From the NCBI GenBank assembly GCA_025403435.1, contig CM046350.1, positions 19,131,274 to 19,195,273 on the forward strand: 64,000 nt of DNA, given 5' to 3'. The notes beneath the pieces were generated by a model. The model saw nothing but the letters and a program-made list of their open reading frames with translations, was not told the DNA's origin and searched no databases. The position numbers were made by a program, and so were the translations under genes. Below, piece by piece: positions 38,700-50,260 of the stretch (positions within the stretch are counted from its first letter, which is position 1; the number at the start of each line of letters is the position of its first letter). The DNA is from Artocarpus heterophyllus. Lineage: Eukaryota > Streptophyta > Magnoliopsida > Rosales > Moraceae.

Positions 38700-38700
38700 A
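38490..38700 (+). repeat. Long CT-rich microsatellite-like tract
   Basis: Runs of TTTC, CTTT and T cover 38490-38570 and 38642-38700, separated by TTCCCCACAGTGGAGACC-type unique sequence. The Phe/Ser-rich ORFs at 38422-38765 come from this tract. Confidence 0.7.
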
Positions 38701-39326
38701 CAAAAAGTGGTTGTGAGTCACCTTTTGACTCATGGCAATCAAGTGGGTTCCTTGGGTGGCTTTAGGTGATTGGGCCATATTGCATGGTGTGGTGGCCCAA
38801 TTAAAATCCATTGAGTGTCCACCAAACTTTTTACATAGCCAAGTTTATACTGACAATATTTTTTCTATATTGCTAGTATTCTTTTTCATACAATTCATGA
38901 GGTCCCATAACCTCCCACACTTATTTTCATCCATTACATAATAAATTTCAATATTATCTAACTTTGTACAGTCTAAATTTATACTAACAGTATTTTTTTA
39001 TACTACTGGTATATTTCCTATACTGCTACAGCATTCCTTGTTCATCCATATTCTCCAAACAATATTATTCCTATACTACTTTAACTTAAATAGTCTAATT
39101 TCTGTACTGCATGATATTAAACAGTCCTACACTGTATTACTTTTGCAGTGTAATTTTCATATTGTATAACTTTATCAGTGTACTTCCTACACTATATTAT
39201 TCTAATGCCGTATAATTTCTTGTATTATTATGCAGTATTTTTCTCCTTAAACTGTATTTTTGTTTTACATAATCGTTAAATTATTGTATTTTTAATGTAA
39301 TAAAAATGCTCAGGTGTTACAATGAT

Positions 39327-41417
39327 TCTATAAACAAATAAATTAAATCTAATTTAACGTATAAGTTAGAGACCGGCAATAACACTTTTGACTGAATAAT
39401 TCTGCAAGAAGGAATCTCTACCGCTAGATCCTTCAATGCTATTTTCTTCCTTTCAGATCATTGTATGTGTGAGTGCAACTTAGCAAATCTCCTACTACAA
39501 CTACACTCTTTCCAACTGGAATATGTGCTAGAGGAACCATGAACACTCTAGGGGAGTGGTCAAATCTCTACTCTCTAAATTATCACTATAGTAGTCTAAA
39601 TATAAATGAAGACTCTAGGTCTCTATTTATAGAAGTAATTGGAGGAGTCGGAAAGTTTATCAGAATAAGAAGAGAATTTTCTCTCTCCTATCCCTATATA
39701 GTTGGCACCACCCCTAGAAAAATGACATGTCATTTTCCTTCCTAGAAAAACTTCTTAGGAACTCCAAGATCTGACTTTGAACTATTTTTTTCAACTTTTG
39801 GGTTTTTTAACAGCTTTTTAAGCATAAAAATGATGCATAAACAGTATACAATCATCATAAACTAATTTCTAATAATTTTCATACTCAAATCATAATTTAA
39901 ATCAAAGTTTGAGTTTTTAAAATCTACATCAAAACTTAGCTTAAAAAGGTTGTTTGATCTTAAAATCCCTACGTATGCTTGATCGATAAGTTGATTGAGC
40001 TTTGTTTGAGTGTTTTTGGTGAGAAAAGGATTGAGTTTTAGCCTTTGGGTTCTTTGCGTTCTTTAGGTTTTAAGCTGCCATGTGGAAGAGAAGTAGCAAA
40101 AGAAAAAGAAGAAAGAAGTAGAGAGAGACAAGTGAAGGAAATAAAAAGGAAAAAAGAAAGATAAGGTGTAAGACAGGGGAGAGGGAAATGCAGAGGAATT
40201 AAAGAAAGAGTTGTCTCTTGGATGTTTTTCACGGGTGAGGTTGAAAGAAAATACGAAAATGACATTTTTATAAAAAGTAGAATAGTGAAGGGCATTTAGG
40301 TAATTTTATCAAATAGGGTAGAAAAAGAAAAATGTAAAAAAATTACTAAAACTAATATAATTTAAAATTTTCAATGCAACAAAAGTTTATGCAAATTAAA
40401 TTGCCACACTAATATTTAAATTTGACACAATTATACCCGTTAAAAATAATAGGTGTTATAGATACAGAACTACTTTTAGTTGCAGATTCGACTGTTAACA
40501 AATTAATTCAATAGCTAAAACACTCATGCTCTATTAGTAGAGCAAAATTGCCATCTCTACTATTAAAAGTTTCCTAATTATACTTTAAAAAATTGATATA
40601 ATTTTACATAATCTAACGATTCAAAATCATATCCTGGTGTCTTTTTTATATCCTATCATATCATTCTCCAAAATTTATATATCATGAGAAATATGAACTA
40701 TTAATAATTATTTCCTTTCAAGGTATTTTAATATTGAATTGAATGACAGATGTTGCATAAATTTAGCTAAAGTAAGGAAACAATCCCAAATGTAAAGAAG
40801 CAAGCCCCAAGAGGTTAATCCTAAGACTCTCACTAAGGGAGAGATCAAAGGATCAAGCCCCCTGCTCCATCCTAGGGCACGCTTAATGATAAAAAAAATT
40901 AAAATATGCCTATTTTACAATCTTGGGCATGTTTACGAAATCACAAAAAGTACTGTGGTAGAAAAGATAGTAAGATTAAAAACAAAAAATAGTCAAAATA
41001 AAGAAGATCATTGATTCCATTTCTAATATATATTTGTCTATTTGTTAGTGTAATAAAAAATAATCAATTTTTTATAATGTCTCCTTAATGTAGATAAGAT
41101 AATATAATCTTATCAAATTAGTTATTGAAATATTATATTACATAATTAAAGTAATAATTACTTTTAATTTCTAAGTAAATATGATATACATTTTTTTAAT
41201 AAGGAATTAATATTTAAGGAGATGCATGTGACGTCAATTAGATTCCCATCATTAATTTTGTAAATAGAAGGCTTTTGTAAATGTAATCTTTTGGATGTTA
41301 TTGTTTTATAAATGCTGCACATATTTGAAACTTGTTATGTCACTAAATAAAGATTTTAATTGATGAGCAGGCTAGAATGAGCAATACAAACACTATTTCT
41401 TGGCCAAAACGTCTATA
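39327..41417. other. Non-coding DNA, possibly an old LTR in minus orientation near 39350-40300
   Basis: On the minus strand, CTATAAATAGAGACCTAGAG (complement of about 39590-39632) is a TATA-like box. Together with the surrounding leader-like sequence it suggests a decayed LTR promoter that continues to the left of the 35210-39321 insertion. No ends or duplication could be defined. No gene is seen to 41417. Confidence 0.3.
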
Positions 41418-41577
41418 AGAGTGTTTGGAAAACAAGTTCCAACACCAAAGTTTCAATTCTTACAATGTAAAGCTCTCACATACAATAATGTAAAGCAAAA
41501 ATATGCTATAATATAAAGCACTCCTATGTTACCATGTAAGTTTCAACTTTAAGTTCTAATTTAGCTCCAAACACTCT
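41418..41577. mobile_element. 160-bp MITE with perfect AGAGTGTTTGGA ends
   Basis: AGAGTGTTTGGA at the left is matched by TCCAAACACTCT at the right, with CTATA duplicated at 41413-41417 and 41578-41582. The interior is AT-rich and non-coding, with GTAAAGCTCTCACATACAAT. It is related to the element at 25020-25185 and probably of hAT type, judging by size and ends. Confidence 0.7.
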
Positions 41578-41732
41578 CTATATTTACAATTGTTTTGAGA
41601 ATGTGCCCCCACTAATTTATGGACTTTTTCCATAGGGACTTTGATTTATAGGCTTTGACTCTTTTATGCTGGAAGTGAGATTCGTCTTCTTTCTTATTCA
41701 TATTAGCACAATTTAGATTTTCTCTTTTTTAT

Positions 41733-42611
41733 AGAGTTAATCGCACAAATGGTACTTAAAGTTAACTTTCAATCCCTTCTTAGTCCCTAATATTTAAAAA
41801 GTCTCATTTTTGTCTCTCATATTTTACTCTATTTTAGTTTTGGTCATTTTGTCAGTTAGTATTAAATATTTTAACAGAATATTCTCAAAATGTTTCACTT
41901 GGACCCTTAATCTATTAATTTATCTCATTTTTTATCCCTCTGTTAGCAAGGCATTACAAAATATATATATATATATATATAACGATTTTAATTCATATAA
42001 CTAAATTTAAAAAATTATCATATTGCTATTTAGATGGGCTTTATGTTTTAAAAGGTAACAGTTGAATATTTAATATAAGTATATCATATATGTATGTACA
42101 TATATAGTAACTATAATGTTTAGAATTATGATTATCTAGCATAGCATATAAGTACACGTATGTATGTGTATGTATATATATATAAATCATAATTCATATC
42201 TTGTTATTTAACATGCGTGGTTATCTAATACTATAATACTAATATTAAAAATTCAACACATCTTTTTCTAGATTAAATTTTATTTTACTAACAATCCAAT
42301 AAGATTGTTTTTTATTAATTACATACATTGAAATCGTAATATTTAGTGTTTCACTTTAGATTTTTCATATTTAGTCTGTAATAACTCCTAGTTACAATAG
42401 AGAGACTAAAAGTAAAACAAAGTAATAAATTAAGATTAAAGTATGATATTTTAAAAGTTTTTTGTAAAATATTTATCGCATAACCTAGCGGAGGGACCAG
42501 AACTAAAACGAAATAATAAATTGTGGATCAAAATAAAACATTTTAAATATTAAAGACTAAATTAGGTATGACTGAGGTTAAATCTCAAAAACTATTTGTG
42601 AAATTAACCCT
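41733..42611. mobile_element. 879-bp MITE with long inverted ends
   Basis: The left arm AGAGTTAATCGCACAAATGG and the inward-read right arm AGGGTTAATTTCACAAATAG match. The similarity continues inward (TTTAGTCYYTAATATTTAAAA) for roughly 100 bases. The dioxygenase intron 2 MITE (8133-8525) has the same ends. The interior holds TA microsatellites and no ORF of interest. Confidence 0.6.
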
Positions 42612-44834
42612 AAAACAAAACTCCACAAATTTTTTGTTGTAGCCTCAGCATAGCAATGTCCCTCTCTCTTTATACACACAGACAAACATATGACTATTAT
42701 CATTAATCTTTTTTCATTTATCTCATCTTATTTACTCACTTTATTTCCTTTAGCTTTATTTTCTAATAATTTCATATTAAATGTTTGATTGCTCCCAAAT
42801 TTTTTTAAAAAATTATGAACTTTTTTTAATAGTTTTTAGGGGATGACCTTCTTAATCATTAAAAAAAAATAGTTTTAATGTTTTTCTTTAATTTATTTTT
42901 TATACACGATTTTATTAAACAAGCATGCATAATATTTAATAAAATATTAAAATATTCCCATAAAATACACAATACAATAATAGAATATTATTATTACTTA
43001 GAAAAGATAAAAGGTTTGACCCAAATTTTTATTATTTTAGTTTTTTTTTATTTGTGCTTCCACTATATATAAATCCTATCTCCATATTATAGATGAGAGA
43101 GTAAGATGAAGAAAAAATTGAGACAGTGTTAAGAGTACGTCAATGATTGAGAAAAAAAATATAAACAATTCATACTAATTATTTTTAAAAAATAACATAA
43201 GAGGTAGTGTGACACTTTTTTAATTTTATTTTGTGCAGTATAAATAAACACTTTTTCTTTAAAAATGTTACACAACGTGTAACTTTTCTTTATAAATATT
43301 CAAATAATTAGATGAGAAAATATTACTCTTGGTTTTCTTTCTATCAGTGAAGTAAATATTTCCTTAAAAAAGCACTTTTTAACCCAACTGAGCAGTAACT
43401 CGGCCCCTACACCATGTGCCCTTCCTTAAGTTAGACCCAAGATTCCTATTACATTGTCAATCAAACGCAAGTTGAATAAATTCCAACCACTTATGTCTTG
43501 CGGCTACAATGCCTCACACGACAATCACAATAAAAAAACACTTTTCCGCATGCTGTGGCAAATATAACGTCGCAGATATCATAAAAGAGTGTTTGAAAAA
43601 CGGTAAAAATTAATAGTTAAAACTATTTTTATTATAGTATATGAGAATTTTATATTGTTTATAATTAAAAAAAATAAGAAAACCACTTTAGCCAAACATG
43701 AATAGCACTAAGTACATATAGGTGAGACCTTTTCTTTACTATTGGATTTCACATGCACAGTATTACTTATTATGTGTAGAGTAGCCTTTGACAATTTTGT
43801 TTTTCTCCGACGTATTTAATATCCTTACAAAGATTGGATCCATAAGAGAATTGTATAACAGGTTACGACGTTACTGATAAAATATAGTTCTGCCCAATAA
43901 ATTACAAGATATGAAATACAATACATAATCATATCTGAACAATTATGTAACATTTTTATCTGATAGATTATACATAATTATATATTCTTAAAAATTGTTT
44001 CCAGCCACTAGTTGAACTAATTGTAATATTTTTTGTTAATTAATGTAACATCATTTATAATTTTGTACAATACTCAATTTGTTTTAATGTAACATGTAAT
44101 AAATTTAGTCAAACATTTGTGATATTGAGGGTTATACTTACTCAAAATTGAGTATTACACTACTATATAAACAATGTAGGTGAATAAACATATTATAAAT
44201 GTCAAATTAATCAGAGTGCTAGATTTGAGGCTTTGCCTTTATGTATTTTAGTATAGAAATTTCGTAATCTTCAACACTTGTCATCCTAATGCTTTTCTCA
44301 CAACATATTCCATACAAATAATCATCTCACTTTCATTTCTTTTTTGAAGCCATCTCACTTACTTTTCTCCATGTATAGTTTAGACAAAATGGCATTAGTA
44401 GGGAAACAGTAGTAATTGTATATTATTTTTCCATTTAAGACTAATATGTTAACAGAGGGAATTTTCATTGAATGATAATATGTAGAAATATGCCTTTATG
44501 ATTGAAAGTTAAATTAATATGCTTCTTCTGCAGAATAAAGGTAAGTTAATATGCCTAATGGTTAGCCAATAAAGGTGCATAAGAAATAACCAATCTTTTT
44601 CGTTACCAAATACTTCTTTTAATTTTCCTTAACAAAAAAGTCCAAATAGGTGTTGGAAGTCATTTAGTTCCCTAGTTCAAAACTAGGAATCTAGGATCAT
44701 ATCAAATCCATACCACGAACGAAGATGATTTTTTTTTTTTTTTTACTTCTTCAAAAAAAGTTGTTAAGAATTTAAACTTTGAATTTTAAAGCCATAAATA
44801 GACTTTCTTTCTATATATATGTATTCTTCATTGC
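42612..44834. other. AT-rich intergenic DNA, no gene seen
   Basis: Only low-complexity sequence and a possible MITE edge (GAGTGTTTGAAAAACGG near 43589) are visible up to the target duplication of the outer retrotransposon. Confidence 0.5.
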
Positions 44835-44839
44835 ATGTA

Positions 44840-46812
44840 TGTGACACCCGTTATTCTCCTAACGGGTATTGAGGTAATTAAATTACTTTTTAATGTATAA
44901 AAAAAAATTGCTTCATTTAAATTTATTTTATAATATTTATTTTTATCTATTTTTAAATTTTCTAAAATTCTCCTATATTTATTTAGTATGATTACTAAAA
45001 AGCCTTAGAATTTCTAATAAATCTCAAAAATGTCATATTGGCATTATATGTGTTAAAGTCTTTAGATGAGACATAAGGATATCTTTTCCAACTACTCTTG
45101 ACCCTCATTTTCTTTATTTCCTCCGTGACATGCTTCAACATGTCTCCTCTATAATTGTTTCCATCACTTCTCTTCAAAGACTTCATCTTTTCTTCCTTTC
45201 TCTTCCACGGTTCCCACACTCTTCTTCTCATTTCTTTGCTGAAGCAAAATACTTAGAGAACTTCTTCAAGGCAGCCATAAAAATCAGCCACCATCACCTC
45301 CATTTGAGCAAGAATTTCAGTCATACCGAACTAAAGGAACCTGTTTTGAAGCCATTTCAAGCTTCCAACTAACCATAATCCGAGGTTAGAATCTTATGAA
45401 CAAATTTAGTCTTTCATTTATAAATTTTCTTTTATACTAAAGGATTATTCAAATTTGCGTTCTTAAACCTAAGTATATGTTTGTTGCTATTTTGGAGCAT
45501 ATGTATGAAGTCTAAGTGTATATGCCCTAGACAGAAAATTTATATTGTTAAACTTTATAATACCTCTATGGGCAGTGGTTATTTCTTGAAATTCTAAGAT
45601 TAAATTAAAATAAATTTTATGAATGTAGTTGTATGTTGTGCTTTAGTTTTAATTGTCCTTATGCACGCCTTAGGATCAAGGGAGTATGGAGCTAACGTTA
45701 ATTGATTCCAGGATTAAGAGACTGTTGATAAGCTTAAAAGGTAGGGATTCTATTACTCATCTTTTGTGAGGTTTTTATAGAATTAAAATTGATTGTTTTG
45801 CTGCAATATATATATATCTATGTTGAACTGATATTATATGTGTATCACATATGAAACTATGACATGGACTCGTCTTGTATTGTACGGCGAGGAACATAAT
45901 GAATTGACACATGTTATAAATTGAGAAGCATGGTTAGGAAAACTAACTCTATTGATAATGATTCAATATAGAGAAATTGTGAGACATGAAGAGGGCGACG
46001 GTTACGTCCTTGGGCATGAATACCCTAAAAGGTAAAATAGGGGGAAGGCGATGACGCTTCCTTGGGTTGAAAGTCCCAGAACACACTGTACAGGAATCGA
46101 TTTGGTGAGGACTCGGGGCTTGATGTCCCCTCACCGGAACACCCTTGGAATGTTTATAGGGTGATCAAGTGCGCCCATTTGGGTTTCGATGAGTTGAGTG
46201 ATACTCAATTTAACATGGATACCTAGGAACAATGATGATTGGTAATATTTGTATAAATGTGTAATTATGACACTTGGTAATGATTAACTACGGTATCCAT
46301 AAGATGTGATCATAATAAACCTCATAATCTGGAATATGATGTGACTTACTAACCATGCAGATTTTAATGTGGTAATGATAAAAACCTAAAGGTGAGTAAT
46401 GGCTTTCTCTACTGAGCATAGTGTTGCTCATTCCCTTATGTTTATATCTTTTCAGGACTCACTAAGTGTGAGGTGGCTACGAGAAATATAGTTGAGGAAG
46501 CGATGTAACTATATTACATTGGGACTGCTCAATTGTAAGAATGTTCTTCATGATAATGTAAGCATCAATTGTTACTTTCTGTGACTGTAATTATAATGTG
46601 TTGAGGGTTAAAATGATGATGACAACAGTTTATATTATTAAATTTAAGGTGCTACATTAAAACTGTGGTTTATTTGTCGTTTATATTTTTATTTTTGAGT
46701 TGAGAGTTTTCATTTAAGTCCCGGGCAAATTTTATTTTTAAGGTTTTACTTTTATTATTTATTTTTATTTTATCTCATTAAAAACTGTTAACCCCCACAT
46801 AGGGGCGTTACA
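44840..46812 (+). repeat. 5' LTR of the outer element
   Basis: Begins TGTGACACCCGTTATTC and ends GGGGCGTTACA. The right-hand two thirds is homologous to the reverse complement of the inner element's LTRs, while the left part (probable U3, about 44860-45660) is largely unrelated. The ORFs at 44995-45231, 45130-45372 and 45949-46134 recur in the 3' LTR and have no recognisable domain. Confidence 0.92.
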
Positions 46813-46819
46813 GAATTTT

Positions 46820-46831
46820 TGGTATCAGAGC
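46820..46831 (+). promoter_or_regulatory. Primer-binding site, initiator tRNA-Met type (outer element)
   Basis: TGGTATCAGAGC starts seven bases after the LTR and is the standard complement of the 3' end of plant initiator tRNA-Met. The inner element has the same site at the same distance. Confidence 0.85.
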
Positions 46832-48301
46832 CTAGGTTCGGTTAACCTAGGGAGTGTAGCACCACTTTAAAAAAAATATATTTTTGAGATGGTTTTGAAG
46901 CTGAATTTTTATTGTCATCATCAAAATGAACCTTCACATTGATTTATACAGTCTAGAAGGATGTAACATGGAAAGGCCATAGAATGAAAATATCAATAGT
47001 TATATGAGTACAATAATTATATAGAAGGAAAGTATTAATAGTTATAAGGGAATGATAATTATATGGAATGAGTTTATAAGTAGAATGCTTATGAGAGATT
47101 CGTATAATATTTGGACCTATAAGCATATCTAATTCGTATAAACGATGAGAAATTCGTGTAGATACGAGGATTTAAAAGTATTTTGTCTCGTGAAAAACAA
47201 TAAGAAATATAAGGCTTGATTTATTGATTTTAAAGTTTGACGTAGATATGCCAAATTTTTCGTAATTGATTCAAACCTAAGTAATGATTATGTGTGGATT
47301 CGATGGAGCACATAAGTGTCAATATCTTTTCTTAAAAGTTCTATTTATTTGAGGAATATGATATAAGTTGGAAATCATGGTATTGAATCATGAGAGAGAT
47401 AAATGTTAGACTTTTGGTCTGTTGAGACTGTGTAAAGTCTAGAATGCATGAATCTCAAAATTGGAATATTTTGTTACGTACATTGTATTTAAGTGTATCA
47501 GTGAATCCTTTGGTTACCTAAGGTTTTGTTATATGAGGAAATTATATATTGTATAAGTAGAATTGTGGGGATTGTAGATGTTCTTAAGTAGTAACATCAA
47601 GTGTCTTTGTTCATTGATATGGTCTACGTTGGAAGACGTAAATCGTATTGATTTCAAGGTTAGTCGCATTCTAAACCCTTGGTAGTAATGATGATGAATC
47701 CATTGATAGATGTTAAGTATTATGAATAACATATGGGTGTATGTATTGTTCAATAAGGTTTTGATTAAAACAAAATTATTTGAGTTGCTGGAAGATTATG
47801 TTGTTATGAAATGATTTTAAATATCATTCAGGAAGATCCTTGTTGTCGTTAAATTAGATTTGTTGTTCATAGTTAACTTATCTATAGTGGACTTTGAATT
47901 GGGTTTAAGATTTATACAAATTGGTTTTCAATTTTATGTTTGTTATTTAACTCGTTCTAAATGTGTTAAGGCCCGAAACAACCTGACCATTTTCAACTAA
48001 GAACATTTGGGCCTAGTTCAAATCCTAAATCAGTTTGATTCACACTGTCTCTCCCACGTGGTCTCTATACGTGTCATATACAGTGGTTTAATCATTGTTT
48101 ACATATACGTTTACTGTGCATAGGAGCTTATTTCTCCGAGTTCACTTTTTCTCTCTTAATTTGTTATTTTCTCTCTAAATCGCAAATCCTCTTCTTTTTC
48201 ATTAGAAATTCTTCTTTTCCTCTAAAAGAAGAAGGAATTCTAGGATTCTGCAATTTACTATCTTAATTTTTCCTTTCTATTTACTCTTCTTTCATCTCAT
48301 C
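46832..48301. other. Leader of the outer element, no gag
   Basis: The first 100 bases or so (to about 46930) match the leader of the autonomous inner element. From there on it diverges to AT-rich sequence with no coding region. Just before the first ORF, a pyrimidine-rich stretch (48140-48300) and a G-box-like CCCACGTGG (48055-48063) could belong to a captured gene's own promoter and leader. Confidence 0.5.
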
Positions 48302-48823
48302 ATGGACCCAAAGTACCAACACCTGAGAAAGTATTTCCCATCACTCTCCCAAAAGATTCTCAGAAAGAAATACAAGGCTAGAATTACTCGGTTGTGGATT
48401 CTTATGCGTTTTGGTATCCCTTGTGATGTGAGAATGTTAATAGAGGGGAAAATCCGTCCGAGTGACTTTAGTCAAGATGTCGATTTACCAGGAACAGGTA
48501 CCAGTCGTAGTGCAATGAAAAGAAGAGCTCGTGCCATCGTGGTCGCTTGTAACAAATGTGGAAGACAAAATTGTAACGGTAAATGTACTTCACCTGGTTA
48601 TATGTCTACGAATAGAGAGGATAAAATAAGGTTTTGTAGGAATGGACTTTCAAAGGAGAACTTGGATAGCATCCATCCTCCTCTCCACGGTCACCCTAGT
48701 GGATATGTTCAAGGAGCTATTTTTAAACTCTGGCCTAAATTTTATACAGAAAGACAACGTCTCAGGAATATGGTATTTCTAGATCCTGTTTGCCAAGCCA
48801 TAAGAAAACTGGATGGGAAATAA
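48302..48823 (+). CDS. Basic cysteine-rich zinc-finger protein carried by the LTR element (viral CRP/NABP-like)
   Basis: An intact 173-codon ORF without introns. Residues 1-35 are very basic and aromatic (MDPKYQHLRKYFPSLSQKIL). A short GIPCDVRMLIEG segment is followed by PGTGTSRSAMKRRARAI, a basic nuclear-localisation-like patch. A compact C-x2-C-x4-C-x3-C finger (C83, C86, C91, C95) comes next, then SPGYMSTNREDKIRFCRNG. The order GxGxS, basic patch, four cysteines, PG, and an aromatic/glycine motif is that of the nucleic-acid-binding cysteine-rich proteins of carlaviruses and relatives, which suppress RNA silencing and enter the nucleus. The last 50 residues have no counterpart I recognise. 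Homology is suggested by layout only. It sits 604 bases before the LOG-like ORF on the sense strand, so transcription from the 5' LTR would cover both. Confidence 0.7.
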   Translation: MDPKYQHLRKYFPSLSQKILRKKYKARITRLWILMRFGIPCDVRMLIEGKIRPSDFSQDVDLPGTGTSRSAMKRRARAIVVACNKCGRQNCNGKCTSPGYMSTNREDKIRFCRNGLSKENLDSIHPPLHGHPSGYVQGAIFKLWPKFYTERQRLRNMVFLDPVCQAIRKLDGK

Positions 48824-49427
48824 GTCATCGCTCTATAAAGGTTATTTAGTCTTTACTTATTTGAAGCAGTTTTAGCTGATGTTCAACAGTTTGTGTTTTT
48901 CTTTTACTCAGAATATTTGCTTTTGTGTTTGAAATAATTGTGATTATTAGATTGATACAGTAAGTGTTAATATCTTATTTAATTTATGATTTTCTTAAAT
49001 ATATATATAATAAAATATATTATCTTATCAGACACGTTACATACGGTACAGTAATATGTTTGAATTTTGAAAAGCTTATCCAGATATTTCAAGATTTGTG
49101 TCTCAAATTTCAAAAGTTCTACAGTATTTGTCGTTTATATTAAATTTCTAGACTTGGTGTATATTTGTCAAAAAGTCTACAGTTGTGTCAAGAGGGTCTT
49201 CTGTCAAATTGTTCTCAATTGTCAAAAGTTATACAATTAGAGTCTAATCTTTTTCAAAAAGTGAATCAGATTTTCTGTAAACTATCAATCACCTTATCTT
49301 ACTTTCTTATCCGCACAAGATTTTGTTTAAATCTTTGGATTACCTTTTCATTACCTACTCGTCTATCTCTTTAGCCCTTTTTGTATATTTCTCATCTTTA
49401 AAAACTCATGTAGAACCCGAAGTCTAA
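48824..49427. other. Spacer between the two carried ORFs
   Basis: AT-rich, with several near-copies of TTGTCAAAAG (49165-49260) and no coding signal of note. The short ORF at 49165-49374 has no recognisable feature. A promoter or internal ribosome entry for the second ORF could lie here but cannot be shown. Confidence 0.45.
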
Positions 49428-50117
49428 GTGGAGCAGACATTAAGCAACCACTTCTATAAACCAAATATGTCTACCTCCCAGTCCACGAAGAAAATAAAGA
49501 ATGTCTGTGTCTTTTGTGGTTCCAGCCTTGGAAAAGATAAAGCTTATTTAGAAGCTGCAAATCACTTAGGGCAAGTCCTAGCACGCAAGAAGATTAACAT
49601 AATCTATGGGGGTGGTAGTATAAAAATGATGGTAAATATGGCACTAGCAGCTAGGTCTAGCGACGCTACTGATGTAAGAATTTGGCCTCATATTCCAGTT
49701 GAAGGAAACCTTTGTAAGGAAGCCATAGGTAAGGGAGAAGGAGTCAGGAGTATCCCTAAAAATTTTAAAGACATAATCTATAATTCCGATGCTTTTATAG
49801 CATTACCTAGTGGTCTAGGTACTCTTGAGGAAATATTTATAGTTGCTTGTGGGCAATTGTTGGGCTTTTATTCCAAACCTTTGGGTCTGCTGAACGTAAA
49901 GGGTTTTTATGACGGTCTTTTGAAATTTCTAGATTACGCTGTGGAAGAAAACATCACTACAGAATCGGAGAGACAAATCTTTGTTACTGCTTCAACAGCT
50001 GAGGAATTGATAGATAAAATGCAAATCATACATCCAGAATCCGACACTGCAACATCCAAGCTTGAATGGGAAAGGGAAAGCCGGGAGCGGCCAATTGATT
50101 TGAATCTCCATCTGTAA
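49428..50117 (+). CDS. LOG-like: LOG-like cytokinin riboside 5'-monophosphate phosphoribohydrolase, altered active site
   Basis: An intact intronless ORF of 229 codons. A second ATG at 49467 (MSTSQSTKKIKNVCVFCGSS) would give 216 residues, the usual LOG length, and is the likelier start. LOG enzymes release active cytokinin bases from their nucleotides in the cytosol. Matching the family are NVCVFCGSSLGKDKAYLEAA, IIYGGGSI, SDAFIALP, GTLEE, KPLGLLNVKGFYDGLL and AVEENITTESERQIFV. Departures lie at functional sites: GGGSIKMMV replaces GGGSxGLMG, PSGLGTLEE replaces PGGxGTLEE, and the HxRKAxMA segment before SDAF, which holds a conserved Arg, is shortened to NFKDIIYN. Host LOG genes have several introns, so this looks like a captured cDNA. 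Activity is doubtful; a regulatory or dominant-negative role, or a changed substrate, is possible. Confidence 0.88.
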   Translation: MEQTLSNHFYKPNMSTSQSTKKIKNVCVFCGSSLGKDKAYLEAANHLGQVLARKKINIIYGGGSIKMMVNMALAARSSDATDVRIWPHIPVEGNLCKEAIGKGEGVRSIPKNFKDIIYNSDAFIALPSGLGTLEEIFIVACGQLLGFYSKPLGLLNVKGFYDGLLKFLDYAVEENITTESERQIFVTASTAEELIDKMQIIHPESDTATSKLEWERESRERPIDLNLHL

Positions 50118-50260
50118 TCTTTTTGTTTTATCTTTGGCATGTAGGCATGTGTGTCCGTATTTCGTGTGTTACGAATAACCGTTTACCTTGTATTCTGTGT
50201 TTCTTGTGGTACGTCGTTGTTCAATCTTTTAGATTCATTGAGCCTAATGCCGGGATGGCT

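Larger units (their letters stand above)
35210..39321 (-). mobile_element. Very long solo LTR (4112 bp), Ty3/gypsy type
   Basis: It starts TGTGACGACCCGTCC and ends TCAGGTGTTACA. ATGAT directly precedes (35205-35209) and follows (39322-39326). TG...CA ends with a 5-bp duplication define an LTR insertion. Read on the minus strand it begins TGTAACACCTGAGC and ends GACGGGTCGTCACA, forms seen in plant gypsy LTRs, hence the strand call. I found no gag-pol and no second copy of the terminal sequence inside. It could alternatively be a large non-coding derivative with short LTRs, but no internal repeat supports that. Confidence 0.7.

Noticed and set aside
38422..38765. Phe/Ser-rich ORFs resembling membrane proteins
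   Set aside because: They are translations of a CT-rich tract inside the long solo LTR.
44995..45372. ORFs repeated at 60073-60450
   Set aside because: These are LTR copies in both directions, with no motif and no start context of note.
45949..46134. 61-codon ORF found identically at three places (also 58006-58191 and 61027-61212)
   Set aside because: All three are the same LTR sequence. Conservation reflects LTR homology and conversion, not protein selection.
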